Positions 19,496 to 31,605 of a DNA stretch of 64,000 nt are shown here, piece by piece. Under the pieces are notes generated by a model, which did no database searches, had not been told where the DNA came from, and saw only the letters and a list, made by a program, of their open reading frames with translations. The first letter of the stretch is position 1. Each line of letters starts with the position of its first letter. Source of the stretch: Vitis vinifera (Eukaryota; Streptophyta; Magnoliopsida; Vitales; Vitaceae). The DNA is taken from positions 29,034,001 to 29,098,000 of the forward strand of contig NC_081818.1 in NCBI RefSeq assembly GCF_030704535.1, in the 5' to 3' direction. The translations under genes were made by a program, and so were the position numbers.

Positions 19496-22400
19496 TCATG
19501 GCTTGAGCGCCAAAGCAAGTCCAACCTTAGCAGTCTTGTCAACGGCCTTGGTATCCACCTCTCCAGAGATGGTGAAGAGTGACCTTGGACGCCATTCATG
19601 CTGGATAAGGGCGCTTGCCTTGCCAAAGTTGTTCACCCGTGCCTTCACTGTAGTCAATGGATCCAACTTATGCTGGGCCCCAAGAGTTAATGTATTTTGA
19701 TTGGTCGAGAAGCTATGGGTCACCTCTGCGCCTACAGCTGTGTTTGTCAGCAGATTCACTGAATGAAAGTAGGATGCATTCACTGCATCACCTTTGTCAT
19801 TCCTGTATCACCAATAAATTACAGCGTTTCATTGGCCAAGTAAAGAGATACACATGAATAGGGCAATAGATTTCCATCACATGTTCAATCCACTCAACAG
19901 GCATACAAAAATCTGCACTGAGCTAAGCTAAGCCAGTCAAAATTAAACCAACTACCCAGTTGAAATAAAGTTGGAACAATTAATAGAAACTCCATCCATT
20001 GCTGTAAACTTGCAAATCATATCATGTATCACTTTCCTATTTTGGCATATCATATACAGTAAGTTCTTTAAGTGATGATAGATGAATAGAAAAAATATGC
20101 ATACACAAAACATATATATGTTGGAAGCATGAATTGTAGAGTAACCTACAATCAATTCCATGAAAGTTAATAGATTTTAAATAGTTAAAACTATGTCACA
20201 CCATATGAAAACATTGAAAAAAGTTTTGAAAAGTTCAGTTTATCAAAATATGGGTTTAATGCATGCATTTATCATAAAGTTCACAAAAATAAATGTCTTA
20301 AATTTTTAGCTATAATTTTAGTTCTAAATTATGACCAGGCATATATGTTCTTCACATGCATCATGCATGTCTTTATGTGTGATCTAAAGTTCCGACTTTC
20401 CATACTTATCATCACTCCTTTCCTACCATAAGGGGGAGAGCTCATGGTAAATACAAAAAAAATTATTCACTAATCGTCATCATTTTCAATATCTAACACT
20501 CAAATTCAAATGACAATTTCCCAATATTTATTGCAATAACTAATTTACTTAACTTTCAAACATGTCATGCTTCCTTTCACAACCACCTTATAGTTTTTTC
20601 ATCAAGGACTATTTTAGCACTTTCTCTCATTTATGATCAATTTTTGAGCTTAAAGTATATTTTAAACAATTAATATAATATTTCTTTTTAAGGAAAATAA
20701 ATTCGAATCTAATTTTTCTAATAAAATATGAAGAATAGTTAAAAGCATACTTGTCATTGTGTTGTGTATCATATCTGTAGCTTGAGATCCAGTTAAATAT
20801 AAATACAAACTGGTGATAAGTATCAATTTTCATATAAAATCTATCTCATCATTGTATCATCTCGTGTGCAGTAAATTTCAAACAAGTATGACAGTAATGA
20901 TGAAGCACATTTTTTCAAATCCAAAGACACATGGGAAAAATGGAAGGTCACTCTTGCCCTCCATCCCAGGGAAAAAGCTTTAACATTCCTATCTACCAAA
21001 AATGAGGGTAACATTTGAAATAAAGGAAACAGAAATGCAAAAGCTACTTTATATGAAGCATTTACTCACACGGTCAATGAAGCAATTAGGTCCGCATTGC
21101 AAAAGCTTACACCAGCATTGCATTTGGTGAAATTCCCGCTTTTGGTGTCAAAGGAAAGATCCGTCCCGAGTGCAACAACATTAGTCCCAATGGTACCTGA
21201 GAAGTTAACAATGGGATTCGCTGTCAACCCAATGCTTGTGCTTATCCCAGCATAGTCATGCAAGTACTGGAGTTCCACCTGTGATAAATTCACCAAAAAA
21301 TTAGAAATCATACAATGGTCCATAATGTTAGCATCTAATCTTAATAAGATGGGGTGAGCAACAGAAGCAATTGCATCCATACTCCCCTGACATTAATAAA
21401 ACAACTTCTTAAGATAGGAACCAAACATCAATTGCTTACCTTGCCAGACCTTTGGTCAGGAACTTTAAAGTTAAAGATAGACTTCAGGCCAGGAGCAGGT
21501 TCATCCACGGTAACGGTCACAAAAAGCTGAGAATCATCAAACATAACTTAATGAATAAAACAATTGTAATTTAATTTTAAGAATAAAAATAAAATCAAAT
21601 AAGAAACAATTCAACCATACCACTGTCAAACAGAAGGTTGCTTAAGAAAACAATTCACATTCCCATCTATGTAAACAAAAACAAGCATGATCTACTAATA
21701 CAGGCGCTAAATGAGATGCCTATCAATACAGACTCTGTGCAGAAATGCTACAGAATCTTGACAACAAATGATGGATAGTGTTCAATGTAGGCATATCTAA
21801 CATTTGAAGGTTCACACTTCTATTACAACTGCATGCAGTGAAAGAGGGTAAGGGGGTGGAGGGACAGTGCAGCATAATAGTTGGACCATTTCTCAAGTAA
21901 GTTGCAAGACACATAAGAACCTTTCAGTCAGCTTGGTGACCATAGCTGTTGATGATCTAGTGAGACTGTGTCATTATGGGGACTAGCTTATGAGCATGGG
22001 AGAAAGACATCCAGCACCACCTACCATATGGCATTTCCATAACAAGTATACCCTCCAAAGGAAAGTTTCAAATGATACTCTGCAACTCAGTTAGAATAGA
22101 TGTGTTGAAGTAAGTACCCATGTTATGAATCGCTATGATACATAGACAGTTCCTTTTAATAAAACAGTTTAATTATGCTTCCCGATATCTTTAGGTATGA
22201 AAATTAAATAAATACAACAGTTAGCTACACATGCATGCCTTCGATAAGCACATAAATACATGTAAAATAAAGTTTGATGGATGCACAGGCTCAAAGTGGT
22301 TAAGGTACCATACCAAACACAAACCTTTTTTTTTTTTAATAGGTATACCAAACACAAGCCTTAGAGGCCACATTGGTTGGCTAGATATAGCATGAGATAT

Positions 22401-25126
22401 GATAAGAGATGGAATAACATATCTTATCTCATGTTTGGTTAACAATGGGATTATTTTATTTTATTTTTTTTGTATAGACAACAAGAACATGCAATAATAA
22501 GCGCCAAAAAAGGAGGGGGCACGCCCTACGTATACAAGTTGTATACACAGAAACAAGCCAAACACACCTCAAACAAAGAAAGACCACACAAACAAAACAA
22601 AGCAAAGTTAACCACAAAAAATAGTATCTAGGAAAATGAACATAAAGGGGAAATCCAACTCCAAAGAATCCCTAGTCCACTCAAAAAGAGTCCGAAAGAA
22701 GAGATCCTTTAAACCCTGATCACAGAGTTCTTCATCTTTGAAGGTTCTTCGATTACACTCTTTTCAAACACACCAAAATAAGCAAATGGGAGCCAAGCGC
22801 CAAACTGTTTTATTCTTCTTTTAAAACCCCTTAACTTTTCATTGAAAGAGGAGATTTCTTGCTGAAACTAGAAATACCCAAGTCACTCCAAAGAGGGTTA
22901 ATAAAAATATCCAAAGCTCTCTTCATTAAAGTGTCTACAATTGGGATCTTCTCCCAAACAGCTTCCCAAGCAAAAAAGCAAGTTCTGAGAGGAGCACGGG
23001 ATCCCCAAACCTCCTTCCCCAGAAAAACAAAATTATTTGCCCCACTTAGAGAACAATAATAAGACTTGACACTGAAAAATCCTTTCCCATCTTCTTTCTA
23101 ACATAAAGTGTCCTCACCTTCTTGCACTTTTAACAATGGGATAATATAGTTATCCTATCACTTATTTTATCTCATTTCAATCAAGTATGAAATAGGACAA
23201 ATGATATGATATGTTGGATTGAACATGAGATTAAATAAGTGATAAGATTTATCATCCAACCTCTTTTTTAAATCTCCTCTACACAGAACATGATAATCTT
23301 ATGAACACATCCCATGAAACATAAATTTACTCCACATTCATTTTCTTCATTTTTTTTTTCAATTTTTTATATTACTCATTTTATAAAACATAAAATTTTG
23401 ATTAAAAAACTAAAACTGCAATTCAAAAAAAAAAGGAATTAAAAAAATATATGTATAAAATACTATGTAAATTAATACTCATATATGTAGCCAAAATGCA
23501 ACTGAAAATAAACTAGTTTACACTTCCAAAGGTGATTCAAATAGATACATGTACAGAGTTTGACTTAAATATCATAAAGATATCAAACAATAGCATGTAA
23601 AGGTTGGGCCATGAGTGATGGACTAAAATAGTTTTAACTTCTAAGCAACCTTTCCAGCAGATGCTGCATGCCAAAAAAGAACCCAGTTCCACTATTTACC
23701 AATGAGTGGCATCCTACAATTGAGCCTTGGGTGGAAAACTTTTTTCATTCATAACAAAGTGTAGACCAACACGTTAATGTTCATGATTATAACTGACTCA
23801 AAGGCTTGTGTCACTCAGAGTACAAATACATGTAAGTTAGAACTAGAGACCCATGACAGAACTTTGGTCATCAATATCATGTCCTATTCCACCGAACAAG
23901 AGGCATAAACAAAGTATGAAAGAATGAAAAGCAAATGAAAAATACAACAGTTGAGTTCAAAGGCACATGGAACTCACATTGGAGCTAGTGTCAATTTTGA
24001 CATCAGTTGTGATGTTCTTGTTCTTCAGTTGGGTGTTAACATCAGCAACAAATATATCACCTTTCTTCGTTCCTGACGACGTGATAGCCTGCAACAGGAA
24101 GTATTAATACAAAAAACGATTATATCCTGACATGAACGCTTAACAAAAGGAAGTGATACACTGTTCATAAAAAAGATAGAGAATGAAGTAAATGTGAGAT
24201 GGAACTCTAATAAGTATTCACATTAATTCCATAAACTGCAAAAAATTAGAAGACATGAATGCAGTTAAAGAGTTTAGCATGCTTTTGGATGTATCATGCC
24301 ATCCAACTGAGACCCTATAAGATGGAGTCTCCCCTTTGCAGGCATGCCCAGGACAAGTCAAGTCATATAAACCTATCAACAAACTGAATTAGAACAACAC
24401 AATTTGACAGGTGAAAAAATATGCAGAAACCTCATGGAAAATCACCTTAGTGAAAATAGAAACCATAGAAATATATTATGAACAATGTAAATTATATTTT
24501 TATTGAGGACTCATTAATCACCTCAATCGCTTTAGTAACACTTGAATGCCTAACAGGAGCTCATTAAAACAACAGCTTAATCAACCAAAAGTAACAAGAA
24601 TTCAACAAAATGCCCGTAAAATCACATCAATGATAAAAAGGTTTTTTTTTTATTTAAAGGAAAAAAATAAATCTACAGAAATTTGATAGGGACCAGATAT
24701 TTATAACAATAATAACAATAACAATATTAATAACCATATTAATAATAATGACTAATAAATAAATTTCCGAAAATGATATTCGATAATACATTGATTCAAG
24801 ACCACACAGCTCGAACTCTTAAATCCCTAGCTTAAACAGGCTCAAATAAACCGAATAGGAACCGAGAAACTCACAACTCCGGTAGGAGAGCAGCTCGTGA
24901 TCGTCAATTTGTGGTCACTCTGGTAGTCCTTGTACAAAAGATCTGAAACCAAAAAAAAAACAAACAAACAAACAAAAAAATCCAAATAAAAAAATCACCA
25001 ATCTCCAGATTCCACAACAGGAAATCACCACACTCAACACACAACAGAAACATCCAGATAGAGAAATGAAGAAAGACCTCTAGCCTTCTTTCCGATCTCA
25101 GTGTACAGACCCGGACCCTTGCCCAT
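19496..25126 (-). CDS. VDAC: Mitochondrial outer-membrane porin (voltage-dependent anion channel)
   Basis: Forms the beta-barrel pore through which metabolites and ATP/ADP cross the mitochondrial outer membrane. Six exons on the minus strand: 25078-25126, 24875-24942, 23978-24088, 21440-21526, 21070-21278 and 19496-19802. All junctions are GT-AG and phases agree, giving about 276 residues, the standard plant length. Start [17 protein letters not shown] and blocks [50 protein letters not shown] and end [11 protein letters not shown] are diagnostic. No lesion is seen. Intron 3 (21527-23977) is large and carries a LINE insertion; intron 5 (19803-21069) is AT-rich. The paralogue number within the VDAC family cannot be told. 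Confidence 0.97.
22452..23129 (-). mobile_element. 5'-truncated LINE in VDAC intron 3
   Basis: The insertion is flanked by TTAACAATGGGAT at 22439-22451 and 23130-23142. Its left end is T-rich (ttattttattttattttttt), i.e. an A-rich tail on the minus strand. Minus-strand translation near 22950 gives [20 protein letters not shown], the start of the zf-RVT domain found at the 3' end of plant L1 ORF2, as in the LINE at 29233-35318. It is only the last 0.7 kb of an element, typical of target-primed insertion, and in the same orientation as VDAC. Confidence 0.82.
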
Positions 25127-27900
25127 CGCTTCCTACAAAAACGGAGTCGCCGGAGAAGCTCGAACCAGAGGGAAATGGAGGAACCGGAGACGATCAAATC
25201 GAAGAAGAACGAAGGCGAGAGACCTCAGATGCGAAAGGGTTTCAAAGCAATAAATAATGGAAATGATGCCCTCTTTTTTTTTCCCTGGGAATCCGTTTCT
25301 TGGAGAATCTGCACCGTTGGATCTTTCGTTGTCTAATTTATGATCCGTCGATTCGAGATTTCAGGTCTTTTCTTTGTTTTAAAATTTTTTTAGCGGTGAG
25401 GATTGGGGGTTGAGAAAAACTTGGAGAAAAATAACGGAGAGAAGTGATATTGACAATGATGGAATTGTTGGTTGCAAGGTAACCCGGAGGAAGTCATTAC
25501 TCATTATCGCTCCTTGGAAGCAGTAAAAGCGGTTCTTATCATATTCCAAGATAAAAGGATTCTGCAGTTTCATTTTGCTCCATTCACTTGACTGGACCGA
25601 GTCGGTTTGGATTAGTTTTGGGCTAAACCCAATAGCCAGCCCAACTTATCAGACCCAAAACCCTCTATTTCTTTAAAATATTTTATTTTAATCATTTAAA
25701 AGAAACAAGATTAAAAATAATAAAATAAAAAAATAAAAAATAATTTATTCAATTTTTATAATGTAAAAATCAAAAGTAGAATAGCATGCTTGAACTTCTT
25801 TTCAAAACCCCACTTTTTCTCTTTTCCATTAGTGATGTCAAATCATATATTCCCTGCCCTTGGACCTCTCAAATGCTTATTAAATTATTTCAAAGTCTAT
25901 ACCTTATACCATATTGTAAATGTAAAAATTCTTCAATTCTTGTAAACCATTGTAACGATCAATATATAAATTTGATGATTTAAAATTAATTTTATCAAAT
26001 AATTTTTAAATTAAAATATAAATAATAATTTTTAAGTTAACAACTTAAATATAATTTAATTTAGAAGTTAACTTAACTTATTAAATAATAAATAATAAGT
26101 ATTAAATTTTTATAAACATCCTTAAAATAGGTAATATTTCATAACTTTGTCCTATTATAATACCGGGACATACAATATATATACATGAGATAAAATAATT
26201 ATATATTTATATTTTATTGGTTTGTATTATTATACTTTAATCTTATTTATTTATATCTTATTTAATAAATTAAATTTTATGATACATGTTCAAAAGTAGA
26301 AATGGGAAGTTGAATGGAATTAGTGTTCAAGTATTTGTTTCTTTGATATCGGGATTTTGAAAAAAAATATTATAATTTAAAATATGATAATTCATAAAAT
26401 GTTTATAAATCTATTGCACTTTGAAGTAATTAAATTGAAAATTTTCTTTTGAAGAAATAAATTCAATTAAATTTTAGAGTTGGTTTTGAAAAGAGCATAA
26501 AAAATATCATAAATTTGAAAATAATTTTAAAAACGTGATATTTCAATAAATATTAAAAAAAATGGTATTTGTTCTTGTCAAAATCCCTTTAATCTCCGGG
26601 AGAGCAGGGGCGTCTAAGAGGAATCGGCAGTAGCCAATGGACGATGGTGAGGAGACCACGTGTACTACAGAGTGGAGTAGTAGTTGACCACTTTTTGTGT
26701 GGGGGCCCAATAACCAGTAACCACTTAGTTTTGATCAATGAAAGGGAAAAAATTTTGAAAAAGGAAAAATCTGCTGAAAGTGACCCATGAGCCTAATGTG
26801 AGGGCCCAGTGCGTGTTCATACAGAGGGCAATATTGGAATGGAGTCAAACCCCACATGCTCTGATCCTCTGTAAGTTTCATCTCACTTGATTTTGTGTTG
26901 CAGTTTCCATTCTCTATTTGGTTGCTGAGAAAACCGAGGGAAGGAAAGGAAAATGAATGTTGGTCTGGTTTCTCCGAAGGCAGACTATGTGAATAGTTGG
27001 TATTAGGCCCTGATGAGTGGAGGAGTTTCCCACATTTTCTCAGCAATCAAATGGGGGATTAAGAACTTTCAAATGTTTATACTCAGGGAACCCAATATGT
27101 TATTTTCTATTTGTTGTTTGTTGTTAGAAAATTTTGGTGGGTTTAGAATATGTAATCTATGAGAACCAATACATACACTTGAAACTTCTGAAGGAATTAG
27201 GAGGGTTTTGAGAATGTTTGTGTTTGAAATCAAAGAAGTAAGTGTCCACAACACGAGGGCGTTCTTTTTATTATCCTTCTGGGTGTCTCCAACATGATTT
27301 ATAAGAAAGTAATATAGAAAATGGGAGTGATTATATGTACTGTAGAAATGTAATCATTAGATTGAAATTTGCACCTGCAAAATAAAATTGTTTGATTTCG
27401 CTTACATCTTCTATAGCATCCAAAATGAGTGAACTTTCTTTGCATATCATGGAACAGAAAAAGTTTGCCTTCTTTTCTTCTATGATTGTCGTTGTGTCTC
27501 CATTCCAAGTTTTTTAGAGCCAGATGGGGATCGTTCTGCCTCCATAGAATTCAAACTCTTCCAGTTATAGACACTTATGGAATCCATATAATTTTTATGT
27601 CTCTGCAAGAAAGAAAGATTGGCATAACATCATAGTTACACAAGCTCAAGGATTCTGATTCAGTTATTGCCGAGTTGAGGGTTATGATTAACAATATGTT
27701 TGCATGCTTAGACTGTTCCTTAAACATAATGAACTCAACCCCTAAAGAATATTTTGAATCCCATTATTGTTTGAAGGCATCCTACTGCTATTCTTTGTTC
27801 TCTCAAGTCTCACCATACTGCATTCACTAGAACTTTCCTTGAAGCATGTATAGAGAAACTATTGTGTGAACAATGAGCCTTTTGGTGTTCTACAATGCTT
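25127..27900. other. Intergenic region upstream of VDAC, no gene recognised
   Basis: 25127-25280 is the VDAC leader and promoter area. 25650-26580 is extremely AT-rich. 26590-27250 is less AT-rich and contains a G-box core CCACGTGT (about 26656), but no reading frame with recognisable content follows on either strand. Confidence 0.4.
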
Positions 27901-27905
27901 TTCTT

Positions 27906-28180
27906 AATAAGGTATCAGAGCTTGGGTTGAAGATTTCTGGAAGAGTAAAAGATCACAAAGCACACAAGATGAAAACAAAAGGAATTTTCACTGAAGGTGG
28001 AGTCAATTGCTCTTTCGTGGTGATATGATACAAAAAGGTTTGTGTCATGGAGAGATTGAAGATTAACTTCATGTAATTTGGTCCAAGGTGGAGATTGTTG
28101 GGAATTGTCCCAACAGGATGGAACTTGGTGTCCAGGGGGAGGGAGGGAATCTTGTGTGACAAGCTTTTGGAAAGTTATTA
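27906..28180 (+). mobile_element. Possible LTR-retrotransposon remnant
   Basis: GGTATCAGAGC (about 27911), like a Met primer-binding site, is followed about 170 bases on by AAGGTGGAGAT and then TGTTGGGAATTGTCCCAACA, the arrangement of a polypurine tract and copia LTR start. No second LTR copy or target duplication was found, so boundaries are unknown. Confidence 0.35.
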
Positions 28181-28589
28181 GAAGAGGGTGAGCTGCCTTC
28201 CAATCAAGGATGAGTATTTCATGGGTGATGATCTAAAGGCCAAGTTTTGATGTGATGTTAGGTGTGTGAAGTCTTATTAGAAATATTGTTTCCCATACTT
28301 GTTCAACTTCACAGCTAGCAAAAATACTTGGGCAGTTGATTTTTGGATAGGTGGATGACTGGGCTTTATAACCCAAAGTTTCTGAGGGTTCCCATGATTG
28401 GGAGTTGTAGTAAAGCTGGTTTTGCAGCTTCTTTTCCCCTTTGTTGTTCTGGGTGTTTGTGAAGATAGATTAGTGAAGATGGCTTGTAATTATGATTCTC
28501 TATATAAGTATTTCTGCTGATCTTTAAGTTGGGAGGCTCTTAGTCATTTCTAGCTGGTAACATAAGGGATTCTACTGCTCCATCTAAGG

Positions 28590-29150
28590 TTGGTTTCTTT
28601 CTTAGGAGATGATGCAGGAGAAGATTCTTATGCCAATCAACTTATGAGAAGGGGGGCTGGACATTGGTTGATTAAAGTAATCTAGGAAACAAAAGAGTAT
28701 TTTGCTAACCATATCTTCATTCGTTGTGAATGAGCTTGCACTTTGTGGTCAGTTTATGGTCTTTTTTGTTATCCTTTTTGAAGGTGTCATGGGTCCTCAT
28801 CAGTTTCTCAAGGATGCTTTGCATTGCAAGCAGGGTGGTTTTGTGGATAAGGGTAACAAGGCAGCATGCAAGATGACCCTTAGGTTTGTTTTGTCTTGTT
28901 TTAGGAAGAGCAGAATCGAAATAATTTTCATGGATTGACATGTTCCAAATTGGCATAGCAAGATCTCACTCTCAAATATATGTTTGCTTGATCAAAGATT
29001 CTTTGGGATTGGGGAATGTTAATATGTCTTACTTAAATTTTATTGATAGCTTGGATAGAGTTTAAGTGAGGCTTGTGCCAATCAAACTTAGTTTGGTTTC
29101 TTTGGCTTTTGGCATGCATTGTATATTTATATTGTATTAAAGTAGTGCTC
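28590..29150 (+). mobile_element. Decayed 3' fragment of an L1-type LINE
   Basis: In mixed frames the plus strand reads GGFVDKGNKAACKMTLRFVL and RIEIIFMD, matching the post-zf-RVT end of plant LINE ORF2. Preceding fragments resemble the KVGFF...RGWTL part of zf-RVT. Stops and frameshifts are many. It lies just left of the larger LINE but is a separate, older piece. Confidence 0.55.
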
Positions 29151-29390
29151 TCTTTTTTTTTAGGCATCTTATGTTTCTAATTTGAATATAAAAAAAGAAT
29201 GTAAATTTGCAATCAATAGATACGACAACATTATATCTCTTGATACCAATTCTAGTGAGATGGAGGAGAGAGAGAGAGAGAGAGGGCTAGAGAGAGAGAG
29301 AGTGAGAGTGCCGGCGGAGAGCGAGGCGTGCGGCGAGCGAAAGAAAGGGTAGAGGGCGGAGCGAGTGAGGGCGCAGAGGGTGATGTTTTC

Positions 29391-30664
29391 ATGGGGGCTA
29401 GGAAAAGCGTTAGAAAGGGTAGTTTTGGAGTGGAGTCGAAGTCATTTGAGGTCGTGGTGGAGGAGCAGAAAGGTAAGGTGCAAGCTACGATTGTGGAAAG
29501 GAAAGAAAAGGAGGGATCTCCTCGTGGATAAGGCTGGGATCGAAGAGCATTGGGTTCTTTTTCGATGGTCTGGTTCTTTGTATTAAGAACACGGGATCTG
29601 GTAAATGGGAAAGAAAGTGGAGGGAAAGTGGGAGGGCCTACTCTCTGGTGCGGGATCAAAATAAGAGGGAGTGTTTTATTCGATTAGAGGTTGCGGACCT
29701 GGAAAACAAAAGGTTCTGCATCTTTATTCCAAAAAGAAGAGGAGCTAAGGGTGGTTGGGTTTCAATGGTGGAGACGCTACGACGATTGGGTTTTACTAAC
29801 GGAGAAGAGGGATGCCAGAAAGAAGAAGCGCTGTTGTCAAAACCCAGCATGGGGAAAACCTACGCGGAAGTGGCTAAGCAGCCAAAAGGAAAAGAAAAAG
29901 CAGCAATTCGGGTGGAGATAAGAAAGAAGGAGCTGAGCCGAAACTTAAATAAGCTGGCTCACCGTTTGGTTGGGATTTGGAACCCTAGCTCTGTGAGAGG
30001 GGATGACCTAAGAAGTTGGGGGACCTATTTGGCGAATATTTGGAGATTGAAGGGTAATCTAGGGCTAGCGAAATTGGAAAGGGGCAAAGTTTTACTCGAC
30101 TTTGAGTTTTTGGCAGAAGCAGAGAAAGCCCTAAAAATCGAGGGTATTTCGGTTGGGGCGTCTCTCCTTCACTTGGAGAAATGGAGGCTCGAGTTGGGAT
30201 GCCTAATGGATGGGGAGAAAAGGAGCGAGGCTTGGGTGCGTATTGTGGGATTACCCGTTTCCTTATGGGATCGGGCCATTCTGAGAAGGATAGGGGAGGA
30301 GTGCGGGGGCTTCCTCACAATCGATTCCCAAACGGAGAAGCTGGAGGATTTGCAGTGGGCAAGGATCCTGGTGAAGCTCAACGGCGAGAAGCTTCCCAAC
30401 GTGGTGGAGGTTTGGGCTGAGGATTTATGCTACGAGGTAACCCTCTGGTGGGAGGTCAGGTCAGTCCTAAGAACGGCAATGGCAAGAAAGAGCAGAAACA
30501 TTGTCGGTACAGAAGGCAAGGTTGGGGGTGAGGCCATCAAACTTGCGGTCGAGCGCGTGAGGGGGGAGGACAACGCCCCGAGGTTTGAGGACCTGCTACG
30601 ACCTGCTGTTGGGATGAGGGGGCAAACTAGTGGGTCGAGGCAGGCCATGGGCCATGTTTGGTGA
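29391..30664 (+). pseudogene. LINE ORF1 (gag-like, DUF4283-type), frameshifted
   Basis: Begins MGARKSVRKGSFGVESKSFE. It needs a frame change near 29505-29515 to continue as [17 protein letters not shown] and on through [18 protein letters not shown] to the stop at 30664. The middle ([42 protein letters not shown]) is the DUF4283-type nucleic-acid-binding domain typical of plant L1 ORF1. From about 29560 to the end the frame is open. The product would coat LINE RNA. Confidence 0.75.
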
Positions 30665-31605
30665 TCTGTCGGGCTGTCAGTCGGGCCCCAAGGTTCGGGT
30701 GGGCCTCCGTCGCCTCGTCGAGCAGAGCCCTTTGTGACCTTTGGGCTTGCTCCTCTTGAGGCCTTTCCCTGCGAGTTTGGGCCGTCTCATTTTGGGTTGT
30801 CGTCTCTTAAGGGTTCTGGGCGGGCTAAGGCAAAGGAGCCTGTTGTGCCTGGGCTGGTTTGCTGAGGTCCGGCCTTGCCTTTAGCTGAGGGAAAAGCCCA
30901 ACTGGAGGCGTCCTGCCTTTACAATATTTCTAGCCCAAGACTTATGAGGAGTCCAAACCATTCCATCTCTTCCTTCTAGGTGTACGAAGGTCTGCGGAGA
31001 CCTTTGACTGAGGAGCAGCTTTTAAAGGAGAGTTCGAAGACTGACTGTGCTCTAATGGAGGAAGCTTCGAGGTATGGGAACACCTCTAACCCTTGTGGAA
31101 CGTTGGTTTGTGATTTCTCCTCTCCCCCTTCTTCTTTTTCTGGTCGGACTCCATTGGGGGAGTATTACGACCGTTCTGGGGCCGGATTGGAAAACTCCAA
31201 AGGGAATCACCGGGCCGCATGGTTATTGGTAAGGAGTCTTCAGTGATGGAGACTGTTACTCGCTGGGAGCTAATGGAAGTTAATAATGGTAGTATTGAAG
31301 AAAGTGGAGAGGAGCTTTGCTTAGCTAGTGCTATGCCACTTGAAGTTAGAGGTTGGGAGGAAAGCGATTTGGCGAGGTTCAACAAGTTTTTAGGGTTTTC
31401 GACAGAGGGATTGGAGAAGGACATTTTGGAGTTTCTGGTCAAAATCAGAAAAAAAAAAAATGGAGAGAGTTCATAGTAAAACTCTTTTGGAAAAATCAAA
31501 ATTTGAAAGGGAATTGAAGAGACTTGAATGCTCCATCGATTATGAAGGAGGGAGGAAGCAGAAAGGTACAATGCAAGGAAGAGGGTGTCAGATTTTGGTT
31601 GTCCA

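Noticed and set aside
26640-26670. G-box CCACGTGT as promoter of a downstream gene
   Set aside because: No coding sequence follows within several kb on either strand, so a promoter role cannot be supported.
29252-29659. 135-codon minus-strand frame rich in Ser, Pro and Leu
   Set aside because: It is the antisense of the GA-rich LINE leader and ORF1; low complexity explains its length.
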